Assembly: GCA_016783965.1 (NCBI GenBank)
Contig: JADHVO010000008.1
Coordinates: 186,001-250,000, forward strand
From: Alphaproteobacteria bacterium
GTDB lineage: Bacteria > Pseudomonadota > Alphaproteobacteria > Micropepsales > Micropepsaceae
Direction: 5' to 3'
Length of the DNA stretch: 64,000 nucleotides
The position numbers and the translations under genes are program-made. This document shows positions 8,624 to 16,455 of this stretch, in pieces; the stretch's first letter is position 1; every line of letters begins with the position of its first letter. Below the pieces are notes generated by a model, which saw nothing but the letters and a program-made list of their open reading frames with translations, was not told the DNA's origin and made no database searches.

Positions 8624-10030
8624 ATGAGCGAAGTCAACGACGTCACCGCCGCCGAGCAGGTTCCTCCCCGCATGCGCGTCTTCACTGCCGGGCCGCCGTC
8701 CGCCGCCCGCGGCCGGGTGCGCCTGCGTACGCTGTCGAACCTGCGCTGGCTGGCGGTTGGCGGCCAGTCGGCGGCGATCTTCCTGGTCTATTTCGGCTTC
8801 GGCTATTCGCTACCGCTCGCGCTCAGCGCCGGCGTGGTCGCGGCCGCGGCCGCGTTGAACGTGGTACTGGCGCTGCTCTATCCGGCCAGCCACCGCCTGA
8901 CCAACCGCGAGGCGACGATCTATCTCGCCTTCGACGTGCTCCAGATGGCAGCGCTGCTGTATCTGACGGGCGGCATCACCAATCCTTTTGCCCTGATGTT
9001 CATCGCACCGGTGGTGATCGCGGCGGCAACGCTCAACCTCGGCAACACGCTCATCCTCGCGGCCATTGCTTTCACATCGGTGTCGCTGATCTCCGTTTTC
9101 CACGATCCGCTACCCTGGCCGGTCGGCGAGAAGCTGTTGCTCCCGACGCTCTACCAGGCTGGCATCTGGGCATCGCTGGTGATCGGCATCGGCTTCACCT
9201 CAATCTATGCCTGGCGCATCGCGTCGGAAGGTGCGCGCATGTCGGCCGGTCTTGCCGCAACGCAGCTGGCACTGTCGCGCGAGCATCGGCTGGCATCGCT
9301 CGGTGCGCTGGCCACGGCAGCGGCGCACGAGCTCGGCACGCCGCTCGGCACGATCGCCGTCGTCTCGCGCGAACTGGAACGGGCGCTGCCCATGGGCTCG
9401 CCCGAAGCCGAAGATGCCCGGCTTCTGCGCGAACAGGCTGAGCGGTGCCGCGCCATTCTCGCCCGCCTCGCCAATCCGGAAGAGGCGACGCTGGGCGCCA
9501 CCGCGCGACTGCCGCTGGGCGCATTCCTGGAAGACATCGTCGAGCCCTATCGCGGTGACGACCTCGCCATCACCATCACGCTCATGCCTGAGGTCGAGGG
9601 CATGACACCGCCGCAGGTTTGGCGCGCGCCGGAGCTGCTGCACGGCCTCGGCAATATCATCGAGAACGCGTCGGACTTCGCAGAAGCACACATTCGCGTT
9701 ACCGCCCGCTGGAATGCGAGCCGCCTGCTGATTTCCGTGGAGGATGACGGCCCCGGCTTCGCACCGGAGATCTTCGAGCGCATCGGCGAGCCTTATATCA
9801 CCTCGCGTCCGGGACACTACGCACTCGGCGACACAGAGATCGGGCCTACCGGCACGCTCGACAAGCATGAGGGCATGGGCCTCGGCTTCTTTATCGCCAA
9901 GACGCTGCTGGAGCAGACCGGCGCGACGGTCAGCGCGGTCAACCCGGACTCCGGCGGCGCGCGTGTCAGCGCGATCTGGCCGCGCGGCACCATCGACGGT
10001 GAGGGCCCCCCCGGCCGCGGCGAGGGTTAG
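8624..10030 (+). CDS. regB: redox-sensing histidine kinase RegB/PrrB
   Basis: The 468-residue kinase has about six membrane helices (roughly 40-200). Between helices 3 and 4 is GGITNPF (116-122), the ubiquinone-binding heptapeptide of RegB. The H-box AAAHELGTPLG carries H235, and C275 in EQAERCRAIL sits where the redox-active cysteine of RegB is found. The C-terminal ATPase has the N box GNIIENASDFA and G boxes (DDGPGF, GMGLGFFIAK). RegB phosphorylates RegA when respiratory electron flow falls, controlling respiration, carbon and nitrogen genes. The ATG at 8624 is chosen because an earlier start would run into the divergent SCO1 gene. Confidence 0.95.
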   Translation: MSEVNDVTAAEQVPPRMRVFTAGPPSAARGRVRLRTLSNLRWLAVGGQSAAIFLVYFGFGYSLPLALSAGVVAAAAALNVVLALLYPASHRLTNREATIYLAFDVLQMAALLYLTGGITNPFALMFIAPVVIAAATLNLGNTLILAAIAFTSVSLISVFHDPLPWPVGEKLLLPTLYQAGIWASLVIGIGFTSIYAWRIASEGARMSAGLAATQLALSREHRLASLGALATAAAHELGTPLGTIAVVSRELERALPMGSPEAEDARLLREQAERCRAILARLANPEEATLGATARLPLGAFLEDIVEPYRGDDLAITITLMPEVEGMTPPQVWRAPELLHGLGNIIENASDFAEAHIRVTARWNASRLLISVEDDGPGFAPEIFERIGEPYITSRPGHYALGDTEIGPTGTLDKHEGMGLGFFIAKTLLEQTGATVSAVNPDSGGARVSAIWPRGTIDGEGPPGRGEG

Positions 10031-10078
10031 CCGTTCTGGGCTCTGCTCTCTGGGAGAAATGCTGTCCAAGCAGGGGTT

Positions 10079-10105
10079 TACCACAGTCACGTTTCTGTTG
10101 TGGTA
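10079..10105. other. inverted repeat in the regB-regA spacer
   Basis: TACCACA (10079-10085) and TGTGGTA (10099-10105) can form a 7-pair stem with a 13-base loop in the 138-base spacer. There is no T tract, so it is not a standard terminator. It could be an operator or a processing structure. Confidence 0.35.
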
Positions 10106-10168
10106 GCTGGGACTGGGGTATATGAACGCGCCCGGATTGAAGCGCTCCCTCAGCGCCAAGAGGACCTG

Positions 10169-10702
10169 ATGACTGCCGAAGATAAGACGTTGCTGTTGGT
10201 CGAGGACGACCGCCCCCTGCGCGAGCGCCTCGCGCGCGCGATGGAAGCGCGCGGTTTCGCTGTGACGATCGCGGAAAGCGTTGCGGAGGGTAAGGCGAGG
10301 GCCAAGGAAGCGCCGCCCGCTTACGCGGTGGTGGATCTCAAGCTCGACGACGGCAATGGTCTTGACGTGGTGGAAACGCTGCATGTCGTGCGCCCCGAGA
10401 GCCGCGTGGTCGTGCTGACCGGCTTCGGCAACATCGCCACCGCTGTCGCGGCGGTGAAGTATGGCGCCATCGACTACCTGCCGAAGCCCGCCGATGCGGA
10501 CGACATCCTGGCCGCGCTGTTGGCGCAGCCCGGGTCCAAGCCCAAGCCGCCCGAAAATCCGATGTCGGCCGACCGCGTGCGCTGGGAGCACATCCAGCGG
10601 GTCTATGAGCTGTGCGGTCACAACGTGTCGGAAACGGCGCGGCGGCTGAACATGCACCGCCGCACGCTCCAGCGCATCCTGGCCAAGCGCAGCCCGCGCT
10701 AG
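10169..10702 (+). CDS. regA: redox response regulator RegA/PrrA
   Basis: The 177-residue protein has a receiver domain with acidic pocket E12-D13-D14, phospho-acceptor D56, T84 and K106. A short proline-rich linker precedes a Fis-type helix-turn-helix at about 145-172 (NVSETARRLNMHRRTLQRIL). This helix is nearly invariant among RegA proteins and binds GC-rich degenerate sites. The domain order and length match RegA exactly, and the gene follows regB in the same direction. The ATG at 10169 has AGAGG just upstream. The 138-base spacer suggests that regA may also have its own promoter. Confidence 0.95.
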   Translation: MTAEDKTLLLVEDDRPLRERLARAMEARGFAVTIAESVAEGKARAKEAPPAYAVVDLKLDDGNGLDVVETLHVVRPESRVVVLTGFGNIATAVAAVKYGAIDYLPKPADADDILAALLAQPGSKPKPPENPMSADRVRWEHIQRVYELCGHNVSETARRLNMHRRTLQRILAKRSPR

Positions 10703-11046
10703 CGCGCTTTCTTCTTTCTGCTGACTTTCTGCGCCTCGAGAACCGCGAGACGCTGCTTCAGCAGCGCGCGCATGGTCTTCGCGTCGAGCGCCGATAGCCG
10801 CGCCAGCAGGCCCTTGTAACTCTTCCAGTGGTCGGTGATGTAGAACAGGTGCGGCTCAGCCGCGATCATCGCGTCGCGCTCCTCGAAGGAGTCGAGCTTG
10901 AACTGCACCGTATCCGGCTCGCGTGTGCCGATCCGCACGAAGTAGTCGTCGCCGATGCGGATTTCCGGGCCGCCCTGCGAATGTCGCTCGAACGCACCAT
11001 CGAATGACAGTGCGATCTTGCGCGCCTGCGCCGCGGTCAGACTCAT
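10699..11046 (-). CDS. MmcQ/YjbR family DNA-binding-like protein (distal copy)
   Basis: The 115-residue protein is of the MmcQ/YjbR (CyaY-like double-wing) fold. It shows the family features: an N-terminal helix with ALSFDGAFERHSQGGP, the core strands IRIGDDYFVRIG, and the conserved YITDHWKSYKGLLARL. It is the second of two adjacent paralogues; its start overlaps the stop of the upstream copy by four bases (11043-11046). Together with mmcB they form one transcription unit downstream of an SOS-type operator. DNA binding is suggested by the fold only. A basic C-terminal tail (SRKKKAR) fits nucleic-acid contact. Confidence 0.8.
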   Translation of the reverse strand: MSLTAAQARKIALSFDGAFERHSQGGPEIRIGDDYFVRIGTREPDTVQFKLDSFEERDAMIAAEPHLFYITDHWKSYKGLLARLSALDAKTMRALLKQRLAVLEAQKVSRKKKAR

Positions 11047-11432
11047 TTCCTTTTCTTGGCGTTCTTAGTCTTGGGCGCCGATATGGCCGCCGCCTCTTCC
11101 ACTGCCTTCAGCAGTTTCTTTGGCGCGACCGCCTGCCAGCGGCGTTCCAGTATCCGCCGCAGCATCGTCTTGTCGATCGCAGAGATGCGCACCAGCACCG
11201 ACGGATAGTTCTTGTAGTGGTCGGTGATGAAATAGGTCTTCGGGTCCATCTCCAGAAGGCTGTCGCGCTCGTCGATGGAATCCACGATCCACACCAGCGA
11301 ATCGTCCTCGCTGCGCAGGCGCGTAAAGAACTTCTTCTCGATCTTGAACGCGGGCGAGCCGTAGGACGTGCTTTCGATCGCGCCGGGAAAGCTCAGCGCG
11401 ACCTTCTTCAGGTCAGCCTTGGTAATCGGCAT
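11043..11432 (-). CDS. MmcQ/YjbR family DNA-binding-like protein (proximal copy)
   Basis: The 129-residue protein has the same fold as its downstream neighbour: KVALSFPGAIESTSYGSP, KKFFTRLRSEDDSLVWIVDS and YFITDHYKNYPSVLVRISA. Its start lies 20 bases inside mmcB, indicating translational coupling. A Lys-rich C-terminal tail (residues about 108-129) is longer than in the partner. Side-by-side paralogues with different tails may act as a heterodimer, but this is speculation. The family's biochemical role is undefined. Confidence in the family is high. Confidence 0.8.
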   Translation of the reverse strand: MPITKADLKKVALSFPGAIESTSYGSPAFKIEKKFFTRLRSEDDSLVWIVDSIDERDSLLEMDPKTYFITDHYKNYPSVLVRISAIDKTMLRRILERRWQAVAPKKLLKAVEEAAAISAPKTKNAKKRK

Positions 11433-11892
11433 CTTCGGGCACAGTCAGTTGGGTGGTTCCGGCGAGGTCGAGAAGCACCGACAGCCGCTCGGCCGCCACC
11501 TTGGCGAAGCGCAGCGTAACGGCCTTGCGCCGGCTGGCGTGCACCGGCGCCGGCACCGCGGGCCGCACGATCGCGCCGCCATAGCGGTCGGCGACGATCA
11601 GCCCGGTGTTCGGCGGCACGTGCTCGTCGGGAAAATCGGGCGGGATCGCGAAGTAGAAGTGCTCGCAGAACTCCAGGTATTCCGGCCACTTCATGTCGCC
11701 TTTGAGGTCCGCCAGCGCCACCTTGATCTCCGCACCCAAGAGCGTGCCGTCGGCCCCCAGCGCCGCCACGTCCAGCCGCCGCCCATTCGCCAGCGTGAAC
11801 TCCAGGATCGGCGAAAAGCCCTGCTGGATCAGCATCCGGCTGACCCCGCGCGCCACATCCGCCGCCGTCTGGCTCGAGCAAAGAAAACCCAT
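11413..11892 (-). CDS. mmcB: MmcB family DNA repair protein
   Basis: The 159-residue protein matches the alphaproteobacterial MmcB family, with a compact nuclease-like core: an opening helix, then LEFTLANGRRLDVAALG, then GAEIKVALADLKGDMKW. The Asp and Glu-x-Lys spacing recalls a PD-(D/E)xK site. In Caulobacter the family is SOS-regulated and linked to mitomycin C resistance. Two ATGs are possible, 11907 and 11892. The upstream one lies inside the LexA-type box, and predicted transcription begins at about 11892, so the second is preferred and the message is probably leaderless. The two MmcQ/YjbR genes follow with overlaps. Confidence 0.82.
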   Translation of the reverse strand: MGFLCSSQTAADVARGVSRMLIQQGFSPILEFTLANGRRLDVAALGADGTLLGAEIKVALADLKGDMKWPEYLEFCEHFYFAIPPDFPDEHVPPNTGLIVADRYGGAIVRPAVPAPVHASRRKAVTLRFAKVAAERLSVLLDLAGTTQLTVPEDADYQG

Positions 11893-11897
11893 GCCCG

Positions 11898-11927
11898 ATT
11901 GGAACATTTAAGGAACGAACGAGTCAA
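11898..11927 (-). promoter_or_regulatory. candidate promoter of the mmcB operon
   Basis: On the minus strand TTGACT (11922-11927) and TCCAAT (11898-11903) are 18 bases apart. Initiation about six bases downstream would fall at the mmcB ATG (11892), predicting a leaderless transcript. The LexA-type box fills the spacer. Confidence 0.5.
11902..11916 (-). promoter_or_regulatory. LexA (SOS) box, alphaproteobacterial GTTC-N7-GTTC type
   Basis: The minus strand reads GTTCCTTAAATGTTC, an exact match to the GTTC-N7-GTTC LexA operator of alphaproteobacteria. It lies between the -35 and -10 elements of the mmcB promoter, a position that would block RNA polymerase. A further GTTC immediately upstream extends the direct repeat. 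Confidence 0.78.
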
Positions 11928-11931
11928 TCGC

Positions 11932-12600
11932 TTAAAGCAGCCGTTCGTAGAAGCCGCCGAAGGTCTTCGCCTTGTCGACCAGATGGATCTCCAGGATCCA
12001 GTGGCGCTCGTTGCCTTCCTTGTCGGGATCGCGCATGCGGCTCTTGTTTCCACGTTCGATCATCCGGCCCTCGCGGCCGAGCGGCGCGTGCGGAAATCTG
12101 CCGTGGATCGTGTGCCCGGCAATCACCCCGCCGAACAGCCAGCCGGCGTCCTCCGCGGTCCTGCAGGCATACGCGTAAAGCCCTTCCGCCGTGATGTCCG
12201 GCGTCGCGCGGTAGTGCGCGGCGACCAAATCGAACAGCCGCGGCAGGTCGGCGACCAGCCGGTTCTTCGCCGGATCGCCGCCCATGGCATAGGTGCGGCC
12301 GAGGTCGGCCTCCCAGTCTTCCAGCACGGGGCCAAGGTCGAGATAGACCGTGTCTTCCGGGCCGATCGTATGCACCGGCGGATCGTCGTAGAAGGTGCAT
12401 ACCGTGTTTGGCCCTGAACGCACGATGCGCTTGTGCCAGTGCGCCTTCACGCCGAACTTGTTCCGCGCGAAGGCGTTGATCTCGTCGTTCAGTTCGTCCT
12501 CGCGCCTGCCGGGGCGGATCAGCCCCGCACGCTCGATGGCATCGAACAGGGCAAGGCCCCTGGCCTCGGCCTCTTCCAGCTTCGCGCGGCGCTCATTCAT
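11932..12600 (-). CDS. M24 family metallopeptidase (creatinase/aminopeptidase P-like)
   Basis: The 222-residue protein keeps only the catalytic pita-bread domain, with no N-terminal creatinase domain. Expected metal ligands can be picked out: the two aspartates in VYLDLGPVLEDWEADLGR, the His in GHTIHGRFPH and a Glu in ILEIHLVD. The final conserved Glu of classic M24 enzymes is not obvious at the short C-terminus, so it may act as a peptidase variant or have a non-peptidase role. The start overlaps the stop of the upstream frameshifted methyltransferase (ATGA at 12597-12600), which indicates translational coupling. Confidence 0.72.
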   Translation of the reverse strand: MNERRAKLEEAEARGLALFDAIERAGLIRPGRREDELNDEINAFARNKFGVKAHWHKRIVRSGPNTVCTFYDDPPVHTIGPEDTVYLDLGPVLEDWEADLGRTYAMGGDPAKNRLVADLPRLFDLVAAHYRATPDITAEGLYAYACRTAEDAGWLFGGVIAGHTIHGRFPHAPLGREGRMIERGNKSRMRDPDKEGNERHWILEIHLVDKAKTFGGFYERLL

Positions 12601-13375
12601 GACCGCGACACTATCAGCAGCAGCGAGCCGTGGAAGGTAGGCCGCGCGCGTAGCCCGCCGTACTTTTTGTCCCAGCTCCCATCGTCCAGATCGCGCTTCA
12701 GGTTGCGCTCGAATCGCGCGATCGCTTCGGCATCGACGAAGCTCCACGCCGAGCAGGCCCGCCGCGCACGGGGTTCGAGCAGCATCTCGGGCCGGCCGTA
12801 ATACGCTTCATTGAATCCGTCCGCGCAGTCCAGCGGAATCGGCACGTTCGTAACCGCGATCTCGCCGCCCAGCACTTCCCGGAACGCGGACACCGGCGGA
12901 TAGCGCCGCGCCTCGGTCGCGATCACCTCCGGCGCATATTCGGCGAGCCAAAAGCGGCCCAGTGCATCCGGATCGCCGCTGATGATCGCCATCGGACCGC
13001 GCGTCACCCGCCGCATCTCGCGCATGCCGGCACCGCGAGATCGGGCCATTGATGCACAGAGAACGTCGTCATCGCCGCGTCGAACGATTTGCCTGCGAAG
13101 GGCAGCTTCTCCGCCACCGCGTCCACCGCACGCGGCAGGTGCGCCGGCCGCTGCGCCCGCATCGCTGCCGACGGCTCGACCGCCGTCACTTCGCGGTCGA
13201 CCGGCTCATACGATCCGGCGCCAGCGCCGACATTCAGCACCGTCTTCGCATCGCCCAGCGCCGCGTGGATGAAAGCCGCAATGCGCGGATCAGGCCGGCG
13301 GAACACGGCATAGCCCGAACCAATCGCGCCATAATTCGCGTCACCGGCACTGCCATCGCTGAAGCGTTCGCTCAT
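12597..13375 (-). pseudogene. class I SAM-dependent methyltransferase, frameshifted
   Basis: Two adjoining frames make one methyltransferase. The first (from ATG 13375) has the SAM motif VLNVGAGAGSYEP, the acidic VEPS and MTTFSVHQWPDL. The second continues with MREMRRVTRGPMAIISGD and runs to the stop at 12597. The switch falls around 13026-13045, where GTGCCGGC appears in place of an expected nine-base run, so one base seems to be missing. The composite length, 779 bases, is one short of 780. The rest of the reading frame is intact, which fits either a recent loss or a sequencing error. It is translationally coupled to the M24 gene. Confidence 0.75.
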
Positions 13376-13384
13376 AGCCGCACT

Positions 13385-13417
13385 AAAGCAAACGGGCGGC
13401 GCTTGCGCACCGCCCGT
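13385..13417 (-). terminator. terminator after ferritin-like gene 2
   Basis: An 11-pair stem (13392-13402 with 13407-13417, one G-U) with a TTGC loop is followed on the minus strand by TTTGCTTT. Confidence 0.7.
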
Positions 13418-13421
13418 CAAA

Positions 13422-13438
13422 ACACATCAGTGATGTGT
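13422..13438. other. 17-base perfect palindrome after ferritin-like gene 2
   Basis: ACACATCA-G-TGATGTGT is a perfect inverted repeat around a single base. It lies four bases beyond the stop codon of the gene at 13442-14557 and just ahead of its terminator. As RNA it would be a small hairpin that could protect the 3' end. Confidence 0.5.
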
Positions 13439-13441
13439 CGC

Positions 13442-14557
13442 TTATTCCGCCGCGAGCAGCGTGTTGCCCTTGTTGCGGTCGGCGAAGTTGATGGTCTGGA
13501 GGTACCTGATGCCCTCTTCGGCGATGTCGTCGCCTACCATCCGCTCGCCTTCGTTCTTCAGCTCGTCCATGTCGACATACATGCCGTAGAACGCCTTGGT
13601 GCGCTCGGTGATGATGCCGGCGTTGAGCAGCGTCTTGATGAGGACGCGGAAGATGTTGGCCGACTGCTTCATGCCCTCGCGGCGGTCGGCGTCGGTAAAG
13701 GCTTCCATGATTGCGGCGCGGGCGTCCTGCCAGTCGATGCCGACCGAGTCATAGACGACCTGCATCTGCTCGGCATTGACCAGGTTGAACAGCAGCGTCT
13801 GGAAGCACTGTGCCGCCCAGTCCTCGACCAGGTTCTGCTCTTCCGTCGACAGCTTCGGGATCGTGCGGTCGGCCCAGATCTTGCCGAACTTGTGGTGGAA
13901 GGCCTCGTCGGTCATCACCAGCTGGCAGAGCTTGCGCAGCAGCGGATCCTGCGCGTTCTGGTACAGTGTCGCGAAGGCGCCCATGGCAAGGCCCTCGACC
14001 AGCATCTGCATGCCGACGATCTTCTTGTAGACCTCCGGCGCGCCGACCATCTCGGTCAGCAGGGTCTGCAAGGTCGCACCGCACGGCAGCGGCGTGCCCC
14101 AGCGCTCCTTGATATAGGCGGCGAAGGCAGTGACGTGGCGCGCTTCCTCGCGCGTCTGGTTGGCGGCGTACTCTTGCGCGCCCGGATCCTTCAGGATGTG
14201 GCAGAGCGACGCCGACAGCGCGAGCGCGCCCTGCTCGCCATGCAGGATGGCGGAGAGCTGCCAACGCGTGGATTCGTTGGCGAACTTGATCTTCTGCTCG
14301 GCCGTCATCTTGTCGCCGATGCGGGTGTGGAACACCGGGAAGAAGTTCGCAGGAAGGATGGTCTCCTTCGTCGTGTCGAACGGCTGCTGGAAGTCGATGT
14401 ACTTCTTGTCCAGCGGATCCCAGAAATGGTCGTGCGTCGCAGAGATGATCTTGTCGAACGCCGTCGTGCGCTTGCCATAGCGCTGCGGGTCCAGCATCGC
14501 CGGGAAGTCGTCGGGTGCGGCCGCGTCATAGGCATTGTCTTTGGTGATCTGGACCAT
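13442..14557 (-). CDS. ferritin-like diiron domain protein (paralogue 2)
   Basis: The 371-residue protein is clearly paralogous to the gene at 1627-2739 along its whole length. It shares ILHGEQGAL, the EEARH and DEAFHH metal motifs, IWADRTIP and the C-terminal RMVGDDIAEEGI. All candidate diiron ligands are kept in both copies, so both should bind metal. The ATG at 14557 follows a GCGGAG sequence and matches the start of the paralogue. It has its own promoter candidate upstream and two hairpins after the stop, so it is likely monocistronic and separate from hisB. The substrate is unknown. Confidence 0.75.
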   Translation of the reverse strand: MVQITKDNAYDAAAPDDFPAMLDPQRYGKRTTAFDKIISATHDHFWDPLDKKYIDFQQPFDTTKETILPANFFPVFHTRIGDKMTAEQKIKFANESTRWQLSAILHGEQGALALSASLCHILKDPGAQEYAANQTREEARHVTAFAAYIKERWGTPLPCGATLQTLLTEMVGAPEVYKKIVGMQMLVEGLAMGAFATLYQNAQDPLLRKLCQLVMTDEAFHHKFGKIWADRTIPKLSTEEQNLVEDWAAQCFQTLLFNLVNAEQMQVVYDSVGIDWQDARAAIMEAFTDADRREGMKQSANIFRVLIKTLLNAGIITERTKAFYGMYVDMDELKNEGERMVGDDIAEEGIRYLQTINFADRNKGNTLLAAE

Positions 14558-14717
14558 GGTGATACTCCGCAACCTGTGGAGCGCCGCCCATCCGGCTCTG
14601 CGCTCGGGACTTCTTGGGACGCCCATCTTCACCTTGGCACCGCCTTGTCTCGGACTGGCTCGGGTGCCTAGCCACGGTGCAAGAGCGATGCCTTGGAAGA
14701 ATGACGGCATCGTCACC

Positions 14718-14744
14718 CTATAACGGCGAGTTCTGAAAAGTCAA
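14718..14744 (-). promoter_or_regulatory. candidate promoter for ferritin-like gene 2
   Basis: On the minus strand TTGACT (14739-14744) and TTATAG (14718-14723) are 15 bases apart in an AT-rich stretch of an otherwise GC-rich 221-base spacer. The spacing is short, which lowers confidence. Confidence 0.35.
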
Positions 14745-14778
14745 TAAAAGTGACACTCGCGTCAGTTTCGTGACGCGA

Positions 14779-15378
14779 TCAGCGCCTTTCGCTCAGCGAG
14801 CCTTTGGTGGAGGCGACGCCGCCCTCCAGCCGCTCGTCCGGTGTCACAGCCTGGCGCAAGGCGCGTGCGAGGCCTTTGAAGCAGCTCTCGACGATGTGGT
14901 GGCTGTTCTCGGCATAGAGATTTTCAACATGCACGCAGATGCCCGCGTTCTGCGCGAAGGCCTGGAACCACTCCTTGAACAGCTCGGTGTCCATCTCGCC
15001 CAGCTTCGGCTTGGGGATGTTCACACGCCAGATCAGGTACGGCCGGTTCGACACGTCAATCGCGACGCGCGTCAGGCACTCGTCCATCGGAATGAGCGCG
15101 GACCCGAAGCGCGTTATGCCCGAGAAATCGCCCAGCGCCTTCTTCACCGCCTGGCCGATCACAATGCCGGTGTCTTCGGTCGTGTGATGATAGTCGACAT
15201 GCAGGTCACCCTGCGCGCGCACCTTCAGGTCGATCATGGAATGGCGGCCGAAGCTCTCCAGCATGTGATCGAGGAAGCCGATACCCGTGTCGATGTCGGT
15301 CTCGCCCGAGCCGTCGATGTCGAGCGAGACGATGATCTCCGTCTCCCGGGTCTTGCGTTCTACTGTGGCGGTACGCAT
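14779..15378 (-). CDS. hisB: imidazoleglycerol-phosphate dehydratase
   Basis: The enzyme dehydrates imidazole glycerol phosphate to imidazole acetol phosphate in histidine synthesis. The 199-residue length is that of the monofunctional form, without the phosphatase domain. Metal-binding repeats are present: [32 protein letters not shown], and later the C-terminal [18 protein letters not shown]. In many alphaproteobacteria hisB is divergent from hslVU and leads hisHAF. Here two unrelated genes separate it from hslV and no other his gene follows, so the cluster is rearranged. Confidence 0.96.
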   Translation of the reverse strand: MRTATVERKTRETEIIVSLDIDGSGETDIDTGIGFLDHMLESFGRHSMIDLKVRAQGDLHVDYHHTTEDTGIVIGQAVKKALGDFSGITRFGSALIPMDECLTRVAIDVSNRPYLIWRVNIPKPKLGEMDTELFKEWFQAFAQNAGICVHVENLYAENSHHIVESCFKGLARALRQAVTPDERLEGGVASTKGSLSERR

Positions 15379-15429
15379 GGCGGTGAATCTCCTGCGCCGT
15401 CCCTTTAGCGCAAAGCGCCCGGAAAGTCG

Positions 15430-16455
15430 TTAATTCATCGGCAGGCGGAAGATTCGCGTTGCGGGCTGCATCCCCGCGGTGCCCATCAGCACGAACGCGC
15501 CGGTCGCGGCATTGGCGTTGAAGGCCAGACGGCTGTTGCCATTGGCGATGGGCGGTTTGAACCAGCCGAAGTCCGTCGCGAATTCGTCGTCGCACAGGCA
15601 GCGCGCGCACGCCACGCGGCCCGCGCTGTCGATCGGGCGCGGTCGCCAGCCAATGCCGGTGCGGTCCAGCTGCGACTCGAAATGATTGGCCACGCACACC
15701 GACGCGCCCTCCAGCGGCCGGATGCCCGCGGCGTCTTCGCTCCGTTCGATGACGCAGCCTTCATCAGCGTGCACGCCCGACAGGATGAAGATCGCGGGCA
15801 CCGCCAGCCGCGTCTTGGTCAGCATCCCCTTTGCAGCGGCGTAGTCCGGCGCGGTCTCCAGCACCTGCCGCAGCAGGTGCGCCGGCGGCATCCCGATGCC
15901 GGCGCGGACCGCGAGGCGGTTCTTCACCCAGTCGCCCACCATGCCGCGTTTGTGCATCCGCATCGGTGCCTGGTTGATCGCGCACGCAAATCGCCCCGGC
16001 GCGAAACCATTGAAGCTGCCAGCCAGACCGGGCCAGGTGACGTTGTAGAAGTTGCCCGCACCACCGGATTGCAGCGCCACCACCATGTGACTGCCGAGGT
16101 CGGGAAAGCCCCAGTCCAGCACGCGATGCATGGTCGGCCCGTCCTCGGCGCGCCATACGCCGGACGTGCAGCCCCATTCGAAGATGGCGTTGAGGAAATA
16201 GACACCCCGGATCCCGAGCTGCGCCGCCATCGCGTCGATTTCGTCCAGGTGCGGATTGTCGGTGCGCGCCAGCCACGCACGCGAAGCACGGTCGCCCGCC
16301 GGCATCAGCGCCGCAGCCGCCGCGCGGGACGCAAACCCAAACGTGTTGACCGCCGCGCTAGCCAGCGCCAGCGCCGTGCCTTCGTGCGCCTTGAGCAGGT
16401 CGAGTGGCGTGCCGCCGCGTAGGTCGCAGAATGGGATCGGCGGCAATTCGCTCAT
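15430..16455 (-). CDS. Ntn-type linear amide C-N hydrolase (C45/acid-ceramidase-like)
   Basis: The 341-residue protein resembles C45 and acid-ceramidase-like N-terminal nucleophile hydrolases. The probable nucleophile is the Cys of EWGCTSGVW, followed by HRVLDWGFPDLG, NVTWPGLAGSFNGFAPGRFA and INQAPM, the family's core order. In typical members the Cys becomes N-terminal after self-cleavage; here about 140 residues precede it and would be removed or remain as the alpha chain. No signal peptide is seen. The start overlaps the stop of the upstream HAD phosphatase (ATGA, 16452-16455). The substrate is unknown. Confidence 0.6.
   Translation of the reverse strand: MSELPPIPFCDLRGGTPLDLLKAHEGTALALASAAVNTFGFASRAAAAALMPAGDRASRAWLARTDNPHLDEIDAMAAQLGIRGVYFLNAIFEWGCTSGVWRAEDGPTMHRVLDWGFPDLGSHMVVALQSGGAGNFYNVTWPGLAGSFNGFAPGRFACAINQAPMRMHKRGMVGDWVKNRLAVRAGIGMPPAHLLRQVLETAPDYAAAKGMLTKTRLAVPAIFILSGVHADEGCVIERSEDAAGIRPLEGASVCVANHFESQLDRTGIGWRPRPIDSAGRVACARCLCDDEFATDFGWFKPPIANGNSRLAFNANAATGAFVLMGTAGMQPATRIFRLPMN

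Noticed and set aside
13049..14671. Plus-strand frame opposite ferritin-like gene 2
   Set aside because: Ferritin-like paralogy and a terminator establish the minus strand as coding.
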